A stretch of DNA of 56,285 nt, taken from positions 1 through 56,285 of the forward strand of contig JAXGXF010000014.1 of NCBI GenBank assembly GCA_040772885.1, read 5' to 3'. The notes beneath the pieces are model-generated. The model was not told where the DNA came from. It did not search any database and saw only the letters and a list, made by a program, of their open reading frames with translations. Positions within the stretch are counted from its first letter, which is position 1, and every line of letters begins with the position of its first letter. Below are positions 1-8,332 of this stretch, piece after piece. The DNA comes from Pullichristensenella sp002068815. GTDB lineage: Bacteria; Bacillota; Clostridia; Christensenellales; Aristaeellaceae. The position numbers and the translations under genes are program-made.

Positions 1-663
1 GGGCAGATACTGTCGCAGGCGCTGTTGGACGTCCCGAAATGGGGCACGGTCAACGTGCACGCGTCGCTCTTGCCGAAGTACCGCGGCGCGGCGCCGATCA
101 ACTGGTGCATATTGAACGGCGAGACGAAGACCGGCGTCACGACGATGCTGACCGACGCGGGCATCGACACCGGCGACATGCTGCTCTCGCGCGAGACCGA
201 GATCGGCGAGATGGAGACCGCGGGCGAACTGACCGAGCGGCTGTCGGAGCTCGGCGCGGAGCTGCTGATCGAAACGCTCGACAAATACCTCCGCGGCGAG
301 ATCGCGCCGAGGAAGCAGAACCCCGAAGAAGCCACGCACCAGCCGATGCTCAAGAAGGAAATGGGCATCATAGACTGGACGCGCCCGGCGGAGGAGATCG
401 CGCGCCAAGTCCGCGGGCTGAACCCGTGGCCGATCGCGTGCGCGGGCCCGTTCAAGCTGTATCTGGCGAGACCCGTCGAGGGAAACGGCGTGCCGGGGGC
501 GGTGCTCCGGGCCTCCGCGAGGGACGGGCTCGTCGTCGCGTGCGGCGAGGGCGCGCTCGAGGTCCTCGAGATGCAGGCCCCGAACGCGAAGAGGATGAGC
601 GCAAAGGCGTATCTGATGGGAAGACCGATCGAGCCCGGAACGCGGCTCGGCGAGGGAGTATAA
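1..663 (+). CDS. fmt: Methionyl-tRNA formyltransferase, 3' part
   Basis: This enzyme transfers a formyl group from 10-formyl-tetrahydrofolate to Met-tRNAfMet in the cytoplasm before translation initiation. The open frame runs into the left edge, so the N-terminus is missing. The visible part carries the family's NVHASLLPKYRGAAPI stretch, including the conserved Ser-Leu-Leu-Pro, then the C-terminal anticodon-arm-binding domain (about the last 110 residues). An in-frame TTG at 25 is internal to the domain and is not the real start. The TAA stop shares one base with the ATG of rsmB, which indicates translational coupling. Identification is secure; the missing part is roughly 90-100 residues judged from the family's usual length of about 310. 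Confidence 0.95.
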   Translation, partial: GQILSQALLDVPKWGTVNVHASLLPKYRGAAPINWCILNGETKTGVTTMLTDAGIDTGDMLLSRETEIGEMETAGELTERLSELGAELLIETLDKYLRGEIAPRKQNPEEATHQPMLKKEMGIIDWTRPAEEIARQVRGLNPWPIACAGPFKLYLARPVEGNGVPGAVLRASARDGLVVACGEGALEVLEMQAPNAKRMSAKAYLMGRPIEPGTRLGEGV

Positions 664-2015
664 TGGAAAGACGAAAAACCGCCGCACCCCGAAATAATAG
701 AGCAACCGCGCGCGACGTGGCGCGGCTGGCGCTCGCGGACGTCGTCCGGAGCGGCGCGTACGCGTCGGCGGCGCTCGACCGCCAGCTGCTCGTCGCCCCG
801 CTCGCCGCGGACGACAAGCGGCTGGCGGCCAGCCTGTTCTTCACCGCGGTCGAGAACCGCATTTTGCTCGACCACATGCTTTCGCAGTTCTGGACCGAGC
901 GGCCCGACCCGGTCGTCGAGGACATATTGCACATCGCGGCGGCGCAGCTTTTGCTGATGGACCGCATCCCCGACCACGCGGCGGTCGACGAGGCCGTGAA
1001 GCAGGTGCGCGCGGCCGGCCGCGACGGGCTGTCGGGGCTGACGAACGGCATCCTCCGCAGCCTGATCCGCGCGCGCGACGACGGCGAGCTCCCGGAGATC
1101 GACGACATCGCGATCCGCCACTCGGTCGCGCCGAACCTCGCAAAGCGCCTGATCGCCGCGTTCGGCGAGGACATGGCCGAGGACATCATGGCCGACCGCC
1201 CGCGCCCGGCGCAGACGATCCGCTTCAACCGCCTGAAGACCACGCAGGAAGCGTTCGAAAACTACCTGAATACGCACGGGGTCAAGTGGGAGCGCGGAAT
1301 CGTGCCCGGCGCGTACATCTGCCAGACGGCGGGCAACTTGGCGCGGCTCGACGGCTTCCGCAACGGCTATTACTCGATCCAGGGCGAGAGCTCGATGCTC
1401 GCCGCCTATGCGACCGCCGCGAAGCCCGGCATGAACGCGCTCGACGCGTGCGCGGCGCCCGGCGGCAAGAGCGCGCTGATCGCCGAGATGATGGGCGACG
1501 TCGGCCGCGTGTACGCGTGGGACGTGCACGAGCACCGCGTCGAGATGATCCGCGCGGCGAAGCGGCGGCTGAAGCTCGACAGCCTGCGCCCGGCCGTCCG
1601 CGACGCGCGGAAGCCCTGCGAGGACTTCGAATTGCTGATGGACGCCGTGCTCGTCGACGCGCCGTGCTCGGGGCTCGGCGTGCTCGCGGACAAGCCGGAC
1701 ATCAAGTACCGGCTGACCGACGAGTCGATCGAGCAGCTGATCGTCCTGCAGCGCGAAATCCTCGAAAACTGCGCGGCGTTTGTGAAGGTCGGCGGGCTGC
1801 TCGTCTACTCGACCTGCACGATCTTGCCGGAGGAGAACGAGCAGCAGGTACGCGCGTTCCTCGAAAAGCACCCGGAGTTCGCATTGGTCGAGGACAATTC
1901 GTACCTCCCCGAGCCGCTCCGCGCGCGCTCGAAGGGCGGCATGGCGCAGTTCTTCAGCCACCTCGACGGCATCGAGGGCTTTTTCATCGCGCGGATGCTG
2001 AGAAAGGGCGCCTGA
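663..2015 (+). CDS. rsmB: 16S rRNA m5C967 methyltransferase RsmB
   Basis: Cytoplasmic SAM-dependent enzyme that makes 5-methylcytidine 967 in 16S rRNA. The 450-residue product has a NusB-like RNA-binding domain (about 15-150) and a Rossmann methyltransferase domain (about 230-450). Visible motifs are the SAM-binding DACAAPGGK (261-269), the APCSG Cys (C335) and the catalytic STC Cys (C385). Length is normal for the family. I chose the ATG at 663 because it overlaps the fmt stop and begins the NusB domain; the same frame stays open far upstream but only as a shadow of fmt. It belongs to the fmt-rsmB-rlmN-stp-prkC operon, a conserved Firmicutes arrangement. Confidence 0.96.
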   Translation: MERRKTAAPRNNRATARDVARLALADVVRSGAYASAALDRQLLVAPLAADDKRLAASLFFTAVENRILLDHMLSQFWTERPDPVVEDILHIAAAQLLLMDRIPDHAAVDEAVKQVRAAGRDGLSGLTNGILRSLIRARDDGELPEIDDIAIRHSVAPNLAKRLIAAFGEDMAEDIMADRPRPAQTIRFNRLKTTQEAFENYLNTHGVKWERGIVPGAYICQTAGNLARLDGFRNGYYSIQGESSMLAAYATAAKPGMNALDACAAPGGKSALIAEMMGDVGRVYAWDVHEHRVEMIRAAKRRLKLDSLRPAVRDARKPCEDFELLMDAVLVDAPCSGLGVLADKPDIKYRLTDESIEQLIVLQREILENCAAFVKVGGLLVYSTCTILPEENEQQVRAFLEKHPEFALVEDNSYLPEPLRARSKGGMAQFFSHLDGIEGFFIARMLRKGA

Positions 2016-2016
2016 G

Positions 2017-3054
2017 ATGGTCGAGCTTTTGTCGCTCACGCAGTCGGAGCTTCGGGAATTCCTCGCGCCGCTCGACAAGAGCGCGTTCCGCGCAAGGCAG
2101 GTCGGAGAGTGGCTTTCCCGCGGGCGGCAGATTCCGGAGATGACGAACCTCCCGGCGAAGCTCCGCGAACAGATGTCCGAGATCGCGGTCGCGAACCCGG
2201 TGTCCGTGCGCGAGGTACGGCGCTCGGAGGTCGACGACACCGAGAAATTCCTGTACGCGCTGCCGGACGGGAACATCATCGAGGGCGTGCTGATGCGCTA
2301 CCACCACGGCGACACGCTGTGCCTCTCGACGCAGGTCGGCTGCCGGATGGGCTGCCGCTTCTGCGCCTCGACGATCGGCGGCTGCGCCAGGAACCTGTCG
2401 CCCGGCGAGATGTTAGGCCAGGTCGCCTGCGCGAACCGGCACATCGAGGCGGATGGGCGCAAGGTCCACAACGTCGTCTTGATGGGGAGCGGCGAGCCGC
2501 TCGACAACTACGAAAACACCGTCAAGTTCCTGCGGCTTCTGAACGCGCCGGAGCGGATGAACCTGTCGCTTCGCAACGTCTCGCTCTCGACCTGCGGGCT
2601 GGTTCCGCAGATGCGAAGGTTCGCGGGGGAGGGGCTGCCGGTCACGCTGTCGGTGTCGCTGCACGCGCCCAACGACGAGATACGCAGGAAGCTGATGCCC
2701 ATCGCGAACGCGTACCCGATCGCCGAGGTCGTCTCCGCCGCGCGCGAGTACGTCGAAAAGACCGGACGGCGCGCGATCTTCGAGTACGCGCTGGTCAGGG
2801 GCATGAACTGCGAGCTTCGGCACGCCGACGAGCTTGCGCAGCTTCTCCGCGGGCTGCAGTGCCACGTGAACCTGATTCCGTTAAACGGCGTCAGGGAGCG
2901 CGAGCTTATGCCCCCCGGTCGGCGCGAGGCCGAGGCGTTTTTGAATAGGCTTGAGCTTCGCCATATCTCGGCGACGATCCGCCGCGAGATGGGCGCCGAC
3001 ATCGAGGGCGCGTGCGGCCAGCTCCGCCGCAGCGCGCTCGACAAAGACCGGTAA
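2017..3054 (+). CDS. rlmN: Dual-specificity rRNA/tRNA m2A methyltransferase RlmN
   Basis: Radical SAM enzyme that methylates C2 of A2503 in 23S rRNA and A37 in some tRNAs. The 345-residue protein shows the 4Fe-4S motif CxxxCxxC (C109, C113, C116, within GCRMGCRFCAS). The C-terminal GACG contains the Cys (C333) that forms the transient methylene link to RNA. Length is normal. The ATG lies one base after the rsmB stop, so the two are co-translated. RlmN paralogues include Cfr, but the context next to rsmB and prkC is the classical RlmN position, so I see no reason to suspect a resistance enzyme. Confidence 0.95.
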   Translation: MVELLSLTQSELREFLAPLDKSAFRARQVGEWLSRGRQIPEMTNLPAKLREQMSEIAVANPVSVREVRRSEVDDTEKFLYALPDGNIIEGVLMRYHHGDTLCLSTQVGCRMGCRFCASTIGGCARNLSPGEMLGQVACANRHIEADGRKVHNVVLMGSGEPLDNYENTVKFLRLLNAPERMNLSLRNVSLSTCGLVPQMRRFAGEGLPVTLSVSLHAPNDEIRRKLMPIANAYPIAEVVSAAREYVEKTGRRAIFEYALVRGMNCELRHADELAQLLRGLQCHVNLIPLNGVRERELMPPGRREAEAFLNRLELRHISATIRREMGADIEGACGQLRRSALDKDR

Positions 3055-3077
3055 TTCACCAAAGCGAGGGATGTGCC

Positions 3078-3800
3078 ATGCGCGTATACGCCGCCACCGA
3101 CATCGGCCGCGTCCGACCGATCAACGAGGACAGCTTTTACGCCCCGAAGCCGGGCGAGCGGTTCTGCGCGGTGGCCGACGGCATGGGCGGGCACAACGCC
3201 GGCGAGGTCGCGAGCGCGCTCGCGATCCGGGCGCTCGAGGAGGAATTGACCGGAAGCGCGCTCCCGCCCGAGGAGGCGCTAAAGCGCGCGGTCGAGCGCG
3301 CGAACGCGGAGATTCTCAAGGTCTCCCGCGAGAAAGAGGAGTGCGCGGGCATGGGCACGACGCTCACCGCGCTCTACATGGACGGGAAGACCGCGCACAT
3401 CGCGCAGGTCGGCGACAGCCGCGCGTATCTGGTCCGCAACCGCGCGATACTGCAGGTCACGACCGACCACACGCTCGTCGAGGAGATGGTCCTGAGCGGC
3501 CTCATCACGCCGAGCGAGGCGCTCACGCACCCGAAGCGCAATTACATCACGCGCGCGCTCGGCACGAACGAGCGCGTCGAGCCCGACATCCTCCGGCTCG
3601 ACATGCTGCCGGGCGACCTGTTTCTTTTGTGCTCCGACGGGCTCTCGAACATGCTCACCGAGCGCGACATGCTGGACATCTTGCTCTCCGGCATGCGCCT
3701 TGAGGACAAGCTGCACACCCTGATCGAGCGCGCTCTGCACCGTGGCGGGCACGACAACATCACCGCGCTGCTTGTTCCCTTTGAGGAGGCGCCGAAATGA
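3078..3800 (+). CDS. stp: PP2C-family serine/threonine protein phosphatase (Stp/PrpC)
   Basis: Mn/Mg-dependent phosphatase that reverses phosphorylation by the PASTA kinase encoded next. The 240-residue product carries the PP2C motifs NEDSFY (16-21), ADGMGGHNAG (33-42) with the metal-binding Asp, an SDGLSN motif, and the terminal GGHDNITALLV block. The start at 3078 (GAGGGAT upstream) begins directly with the family's usual RVYAATDIGRVRPINED. An in-frame ATG at 3012 lies inside rlmN and is rejected. The stop overlaps the prkC start (ATGA), so phosphatase and kinase are translationally coupled, as in most Firmicutes. Confidence 0.95.
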   Translation: MRVYAATDIGRVRPINEDSFYAPKPGERFCAVADGMGGHNAGEVASALAIRALEEELTGSALPPEEALKRAVERANAEILKVSREKEECAGMGTTLTALYMDGKTAHIAQVGDSRAYLVRNRAILQVTTDHTLVEEMVLSGLITPSEALTHPKRNYITRALGTNERVEPDILRLDMLPGDLFLLCSDGLSNMLTERDMLDILLSGMRLEDKLHTLIERALHRGGHDNITALLVPFEEAPK

Positions 3801-5635
3801 TCGGGCGCGTCATCGCCGGGCGGTACGAGGTGCAGGCCGTCGTCGGAACCGGCGGCATGGCGGTCGTCTACCGCGCGTGGGACCGGCAGAGCAGCCGGAT
3901 GGTCGCGATCAAGGTGCTGCGCCCGGAGTTCGAGCAGGATCAGGAGTTCGTGCGCCGCTTCAGCCGCGAGGCCGAGGCCGCCGCGAAGATGTCGCACGAG
4001 AACATCGTGAACCTGCTCGACGTCGGCAAGGAGGACAACCTCCGCTACATCGTGATGGAGTACATCGACGGCAAGACGCTCAAGGACCTGATCCGGCAGC
4101 AGGGGAGGATTCCGGCAGACCAGGCCGTGCGCATGGCGATTCGGACGCTCGCCGCGGTCGACCACGCGCACAAGAACGGCATCGTCCACCGGGACATCAA
4201 GCCGCAGAACATCCTGGTCGACCAGAAGGGCACCGTCAAGGTCGCCGACTTCGGCATCGCGCGGCTCAAGACCGCGCAGACGACGCGCATCGACGACAAG
4301 CAGAACTCGGCGCTCGGAAGCGTCCACTACTTCTCGCCCGAGCAGGCGTCCGGCGAGGTCGCGGACGAAAAGAGCGATTTGTACTCGATGGGCGTCGTGC
4401 TCTACGAGATGCTGACCGGCGAGGTGCCCTTCGACGGCGACACGGCGGTGTCGGTCGCGCTCAAACACGTGAGCGAGGAGCCGCGCTCGATGCGGTCCCT
4501 GAACGGCTCGATCTCGCGCGGCCTCGACGAGGTCGTCGGGCGCGCGCTCTCGAAGGACGCCGACAAGCGGTACCAGACCGCGGCGGAGTTCGCCGGCGAC
4601 CTCCGGAAGGCGCTGACCCGGCCGAAGGGCGGGTTCGTCACCTATCCGCTTACGAAGGAGGAGCAGGAGAAGCTCCGCGAGCAGAAGCGGCGGCTCCTCC
4701 TGAAGCGCAAGAAGCGGCTGAGGCTGATGTCGCGCATCAGCGCGGCGGCGGTCGGGCTCGCGGTCATCGCCGCGGTATTGTGGTATTTCCTCGCGGTCTA
4801 CCGCGTCAACGCCGTGCCGCAGGCGGTCGGGACGGACTGGCAGCTCGCGGTCGCGGCGCTCGAGGACGCGGGCTTCAAGCCGAGCGCCGAGTACGCCTAC
4901 AGCGAGGACGCGCCGAAGGGTCAGGTGATCCGCCAGTCGGTCGCCGCGGGCTCGCGCAGGAAGCAGGGCACCGGCATCCTCCTGACGGTCAGCGCCGGCA
5001 GCCAGTGGGTGTTCTTCGAGGACATGCGCGGCCGGACGCTCGACGACGCGAGGAATGCGCTCATCGAGCTCGGCGTTCCGGAGGAGAGGATTTCGCTCGG
5101 CTACGTCGCGAGCGACCAGCCCCCCGGCGCGGTCGCCGGGCAGATGCCGGAGCCGGGCTGGATCACGCGCGAGACGGACGTGCAGCTGATCGTAAGCGCC
5201 GAGACCGTCAAGATGCCGACCCTGACCGGGCTGACGCTCGAGGGCGCGAAGGCGCTCGCCGAGGCGAACGGGCTGATCGTTCAGGAAGTCCAGGAGGGCT
5301 ATTCGGCGGACGCGCCGGCGGGCACGGTCATCGCGCAGTCGATCGCGCCCGACGCCCCGGTCGCCGTCGGCAGCGGCATCACGCTGACGATCAGCCAGTC
5401 GCGCGAGACCATGTACTATCCGGCGGCGAGCTACACGATGGTCGTGCCGCTCGACCAGATCGAGGTGCGGCTGGAGCTGACCTCGCCGTCCGGCCGGGAG
5501 TTCGACGGCTACGTCGGCACGCTCGACAAGGGCACGCACAGGATCGAGCTATCGAGCACCGAGCAGGGGCTGCATACGCTGCGCGAGTATCTGGACGGCG
5601 TGCTGATGGCCGAGACAAAGGTGATGTTTGAGTGA
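3797..5635 (+). CDS. prkC: PASTA-domain serine/threonine protein kinase PrkC
   Basis: Membrane Hanks-type kinase that senses peptidoglycan fragments or lipid II and phosphorylates cell-division, wall and translation targets. The 612-residue protein has a cytoplasmic kinase domain: Gly-rich loop GTGGMA (17-22), catalytic Lys 39, HRDIKPQN (131-138) and DFG (152-154). A basic juxtamembrane stretch and one transmembrane helix (about 313-334) follow. Then come three extracytoplasmic PASTA repeats (about 337-402, 405-470, 472-536). After the third PASTA is a further C-terminal domain of about 75 residues rich in beta-strand-like sequence; I do not recognise it by name, though unrelated C-terminal extensions are known in this family. 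It follows stp with a 4-base overlap. Confidence 0.95.
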   Translation: MIGRVIAGRYEVQAVVGTGGMAVVYRAWDRQSSRMVAIKVLRPEFEQDQEFVRRFSREAEAAAKMSHENIVNLLDVGKEDNLRYIVMEYIDGKTLKDLIRQQGRIPADQAVRMAIRTLAAVDHAHKNGIVHRDIKPQNILVDQKGTVKVADFGIARLKTAQTTRIDDKQNSALGSVHYFSPEQASGEVADEKSDLYSMGVVLYEMLTGEVPFDGDTAVSVALKHVSEEPRSMRSLNGSISRGLDEVVGRALSKDADKRYQTAAEFAGDLRKALTRPKGGFVTYPLTKEEQEKLREQKRRLLLKRKKRLRLMSRISAAAVGLAVIAAVLWYFLAVYRVNAVPQAVGTDWQLAVAALEDAGFKPSAEYAYSEDAPKGQVIRQSVAAGSRRKQGTGILLTVSAGSQWVFFEDMRGRTLDDARNALIELGVPEERISLGYVASDQPPGAVAGQMPEPGWITRETDVQLIVSAETVKMPTLTGLTLEGAKALAEANGLIVQEVQEGYSADAPAGTVIAQSIAPDAPVAVGSGITLTISQSRETMYYPAASYTMVVPLDQIEVRLELTSPSGREFDGYVGTLDKGTHRIELSSTEQGLHTLREYLDGVLMAETKVMFE

Positions 5636-5653
5636 CAAAGAAGGGATGGTTTT

Positions 5654-6532
5654 TTGCGCGGAATCGTGACCAGGGGCGTCGGCGGGTTCTACTACGCGCT
5701 CGACGCGGACGGAAATACGCATGAACTGCGCGCGCAGGCGAAGCTTCGCCGGGCGCGCGTTACGCCGATGGTGGGGGATCGCGTCGAATTCGAGCCGGGC
5801 GCGAGCGGCGAGGACGGCTGGCTGAAGGCCGTGCTGCCGCGCGAAAACGCGCTCCATCGCCCGCCGGTCGCGAACATCGATGCGGTCGTGATCGTCGTCG
5901 CGGCGGCCGCGCCGAGCCCGGACCTTTTGATGGCGGATCGGCTCCTGATCGCCGCGCGGCGCGGCGGGATCGCGCCGATACTGGTCGTCAACAAGCGCGA
6001 CCTGAACCCGGACGCCGCCGAGGAGATTCTCCATCAATACCGCGGCGCGGAGGTCACGCCCTTCGCGGTGTCCGCGCGCTCGGGCGAGGGCGTTGATATG
6101 CTCCGGGAGGCGCTCGTCGGCAGGGTGCACGCGCTCGCGGGGCAGTCCGGAGCGGGAAAGTCGACGCTGCTCAACGCGCTGCACGGATTCTCGCTCGAGA
6201 CCGGCGACGTTTCGCGGAGGATCGAGCGCGGCAGGCACACGACGCGCCACGTGAGCCTGATCCCCGTCCCGGGCGGCGGCATGGCGCTCGACACGCCGGG
6301 CTTCAGCCTGTTCGAGACGGAGCTTCTGGACCCGGTGCTGCTCAAGGATTCGTATCCCGAGTTCGCTCCGCACGAGGGCAAGTGCTTCTTCTCGCCCTGC
6401 TACCACGATTCGGAGCCCCGGTGCGCCGCGCGCCGGGCGGTTGACGAGGGCGAGATCGACAAAAACCGCTACGGGCGCTATCGGGCGCTCTTGGAGGAAA
6501 TGAAGTTGCGTTGGAGGGATCGCTATGGTTAA
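5654..6532 (+). CDS. rsgA: Ribosome small-subunit-dependent GTPase RsgA
   Basis: Circularly permuted GTPase that checks late 30S maturation. The 292-residue product has an OB-fold (about 1-70) and the permuted G motifs in the order G4 NKRD (113-116), G1 GQSGAGKST (163-171) and G3 DTPG (213-216). A C-terminal zinc knuckle has C244, C249, H251 and C257. The start is a TTG at 5654, chosen because an AAGGG ribosome binding site lies about 7 bases upstream and no better ATG exists; the N-terminal MRGIVTRGVGGFYYA fits the family. It follows prkC by 18 bases and overlaps rpe by 8 bases. Confidence 0.95.
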   Translation: MRGIVTRGVGGFYYALDADGNTHELRAQAKLRRARVTPMVGDRVEFEPGASGEDGWLKAVLPRENALHRPPVANIDAVVIVVAAAAPSPDLLMADRLLIAARRGGIAPILVVNKRDLNPDAAEEILHQYRGAEVTPFAVSARSGEGVDMLREALVGRVHALAGQSGAGKSTLLNALHGFSLETGDVSRRIERGRHTTRHVSLIPVPGGGMALDTPGFSLFETELLDPVLLKDSYPEFAPHEGKCFFSPCYHDSEPRCAARRAVDEGEIDKNRYGRYRALLEEMKLRWRDRYG

Positions 6533-7187
6533 GGTCGGACCGTCGCTCTTGTCCGCGGATTTCCGCGTCATGGGCGCGGAGATCGAGCGCATGGCCGCGG
6601 CGGGCGCGGACTACCTGCATTTTGACGTGATGGACGGGACGTTCGTGCCGAACCTGTCGTTCGGGCCGGCGATCCTCGAGTGGGCGGCGAGGGGGCCGCT
6701 GCCCATCGACGCGCACCTGATGGTCGAGCACCCGCACACCTGCGTCGCCGATTTCGCGCGCGCGGGCGCGAGGATCATCACGATCCACCCGGAGGCGGGC
6801 GGGCACATCCACCGCACGCTGTCGATGATCCGCGAGATGGGCTGCCTCGCCGGCGTCGCGCTGAACCCCGGCACGTCGCCGGACTGCCTGCGCTACCTGC
6901 TTCCGAGCGTCGATTTGGTGCTCGTGATGACGGTCAACCCCGGCTTCGGCGGCCAGAAGATGATCCCCGAGTGCCTGCCGAAGATCCGCGAGGTGCGCGA
7001 GATGCTCGACCGCGCGGGCTCGAAGGCGCTGCTGGAGGTCGACGGCGGCGTGAACCTCGAGACCGCGCGCATGATGATGGAGAAGGGCGCCGAGGTCGTC
7101 GTCGCCGGCAGCGCGCTGTTCGCCGCGCCCGACGCGAAGGCGTTCATCGACCGCATCCGCAGAGACTGGCTGGAAATTCATCGGTAA
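6525..7187 (+). CDS. rpe: Ribulose-phosphate 3-epimerase
   Basis: Interconverts ribulose-5-phosphate and xylulose-5-phosphate in the pentose phosphate pathway. It is a 220-residue TIM barrel of normal length. Motifs include the N-terminal PSLLSADF, the metal-site HFDVMDGTFVPN, HLMVEHP, the VMTVNPGFGGQK loop, and EVDGGVN followed by VVAGSALF for phosphate binding. It starts inside the rsgA stop region (8-base overlap), the usual Firmicutes neighbour. It is the last recognisable enzyme of the operon that starts with fmt; no terminator is visible immediately after it. Confidence 0.96.
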   Translation: MVKVGPSLLSADFRVMGAEIERMAAAGADYLHFDVMDGTFVPNLSFGPAILEWAARGPLPIDAHLMVEHPHTCVADFARAGARIITIHPEAGGHIHRTLSMIREMGCLAGVALNPGTSPDCLRYLLPSVDLVLVMTVNPGFGGQKMIPECLPKIREVREMLDRAGSKALLEVDGGVNLETARMMMEKGAEVVVAGSALFAAPDAKAFIDRIRRDWLEIHR

Positions 7188-7239
7188 TTGAGGAAACGCA
7201 TCGCCGCGTCCCCGCATAGTATAGACGGGGGGCGATCGC

Positions 7240-7422
7240 GTGAACAAGGCGTGCAAAAACAACTCGGGGCGGGGGAAGAACCGGTACGCGAGGCCGATCG
7301 GCATCGTGCTGATGCTCGTCGGCGTGCTGCTTTTGATGCTGTGCGTGCCGTACTGGCTGTGGACGAGCGTGCTGTCGATCCTTCTGATCAGCGTGGGCTT
7401 CCTGCTCTGGCGCTTCAGCTGA
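7240..7422 (+). CDS. Small two-helix membrane protein, function unknown
   Basis: A 60-residue product starting at GTG, with a GGGGGG tract about 8 bases upstream as a weak ribosome binding site. The first 17 residues are basic and Asn-rich. The rest forms two hydrophobic stretches (about 19-36 and 41-56) separated by a short WT turn, so it should be an alpha-helical hairpin in the membrane with a cytoplasmic basic tail. It sits 52 bases after rpe and is followed within 25 bases by a strong bidirectional terminator, so it could be the last gene of the large operon. I do not recognise a family. Absence of a perfect start signal keeps confidence moderate. Confidence 0.55.
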   Translation: MNKACKNNSGRGKNRYARPIGIVLMLVGVLLLMLCVPYWLWTSVLSILLISVGFLLWRFS

Positions 7423-7446
7423 CGTACATACCGGCCCCGGGCATAA

Positions 7447-7479
7447 AAAAATCCGAAGGCAAAAAACCTTCGGATTTTT
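7447..7479. terminator. Bidirectional intrinsic terminator
   Basis: Perfect 13-bp inverted repeat (7447-7459 and 7467-7479) around a 7-base loop, flanked by A and T runs. It closes the plus-strand rpe/small-protein unit and the minus-strand rpmB unit. Confidence 0.9.
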
Positions 7480-7495
7480 CCGGAGTATGCTTTTA

Positions 7496-7687
7496 TTACA
7501 GAGCGCGCTCCACCTTGTTGCTGCGCAGGCAGCGCGTGCAAACGGACATGCGCCGGGGCGTGCCGTCGACGATCACGCGGACTTTCTGCGTGTTCGGGGC
7601 CCATGTGCGGCGCGTCTTCCGGTTCGAGTGGCTGACGTTGTTGCCGTACTTTACGCCCTTCTGGCAGACCTCACAAAACTTTCCCAT
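7496..7687 (-). CDS. rpmB: 50S ribosomal protein L28
   Basis: Structural protein of the large ribosomal subunit. The 63-residue product has the usual L28 length and core (KTRRTWAPN, RRMSVCTRCLRS). It keeps two CxxC pairs (FCEVC near the start and CTRC near the end), so it is the zinc-binding C+ form rather than the C- paralogue expressed under zinc limitation. An AAGGAGGT ribosome binding site lies about 8 bases upstream. It is monocistronic, with its own promoter at 7736-7764 and a terminator at 7447-7479, and is divergent from asp23, as in Bacillus. Confidence 0.97.
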   Translation of the reverse strand: MGKFCEVCQKGVKYGNNVSHSNRKTRRTWAPNTQKVRVIVDGTPRRMSVCTRCLRSNKVERAL

Positions 7688-7735
7688 TTTTGATTACACC
7701 TCCTTCAAGGCGATTCGGGCATTCAAAACAGTACA

Positions 7736-7764
7736 ATTATAGCACCGCAGGCAGGAAAAAACAA
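7736..7764 (-). promoter_or_regulatory. Sigma-A promoter of rpmB
   Basis: Minus strand TTGTTT, 17 bases, TATAAT. The -10 ends about 48 bases upstream of the rpmB start. Confidence 0.75.
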
Positions 7765-7866
7765 GGGTCTGTGCATGTAAAAGTTCGTGAACCGGGCAAA
7801 ATGAACCCGGAATTGTAAAAAAATGGCCGCGGGAGCCCGCAGCGAAAGCGTTTAACGCCGATGCCC

Positions 7867-7895
7867 TTGCAAGTTCGAGGAAAAACCGCTATACT
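7867..7895 (+). promoter_or_regulatory. Sigma-A promoter of asp23-fakA-recG
   Basis: TTGCAA, 17 bases, TATACT. Transcription would begin about 43 bases before the asp23 start. The stretch between this and the rpmB promoter (about 7765-7866) shows no gene. Confidence 0.75.
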
Positions 7896-7944
7896 AAGGC
7901 GAGCGAGAGCGGAATTCGGCGAATCCTTCGGGGGAGGTTATCAT

Positions 7945-8295
7945 ATGGATTGCAAGTTCAAAACGGAGCTGGGACTCGTCACGGTCAACGACGAGGTGAT
8001 CGTGCGCGTCGCGGGCTATGCCGCGCTGGATTGCTACGGGATCGTGGGCATGGCCTCCAAGCGGTCGACCGACGGAATCGTACAGCTGATGGGCCGCGAA
8101 AACCTCGGCCGGGGCGTCAAGGTCCGGCAGAACGGCGAAAAGGTGGATGTGGACCTGTTCATCATCGTGGAGTACGGCATTTCGATCAGCGCCGTCGCCG
8201 CGTCCATCATAGAGACCGTCAAATACAAGGTGGAGCACCTGACCGGCATCACCGTCGGTCGCGTCAACGTATGCGTGGAGGATATCCGCGTCTGA
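7945..8295 (+). CDS. Asp23/Gls24 family protein (YloU-like)
   Basis: A 116-residue member of the Asp23/Gls24 (YloU) family, small cytoplasmic proteins that precede fakA in Firmicutes. The family body is complete, from LVTVNDEVIVRVAGYAA to the C-terminal VGRVNVCVEDIRV. The start is the ATG at 7945, preceded by GGGGGAGGT; an in-frame ATG at 7861 lies inside the promoter and is rejected. The precise biochemical role of YloU is not settled, although its constant linkage to fakA suggests a role near fatty-acid kinase or envelope stress. It is 37 bases upstream of fakA. Confidence 0.88.
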   Translation: MDCKFKTELGLVTVNDEVIVRVAGYAALDCYGIVGMASKRSTDGIVQLMGRENLGRGVKVRQNGEKVDVDLFIIVEYGISISAVAASIIETVKYKVEHLTGITVGRVNVCVEDIRV

Positions 8296-8332
8296 CGCGA
8301 GCGCGCAACGCCGGAAAATGGAGGATGGTTTC

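Noticed and set aside
39..662. Upstream in-frame extension of rsmB
   Set aside because: It runs in a second frame through fmt, is Arg/Asp-rich low-complexity sequence typical of GC-rich shadow frames, and has no ribosome binding site. The ATG at 663 fits the family start.
2017..3054. Cfr-type antibiotic resistance methyltransferase
   Set aside because: The gene sits in the conserved rsmB-rlmN-stp-prkC order, which is the normal RlmN context, and nothing suggests horizontal transfer.
3542..5539. Long antisense open frame opposite prkC (665 codons)
   Set aside because: Composition is Arg/Asp/Leu-rich with no domain, as expected for the complement of a GC-rich gene with strong third-position bias.
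7765..7866. Riboswitch or leader RNA between rpmB and asp23
   Set aside because: No conserved riboswitch core or terminator/antiterminator pair was seen; the stretch only separates two divergent promoters.
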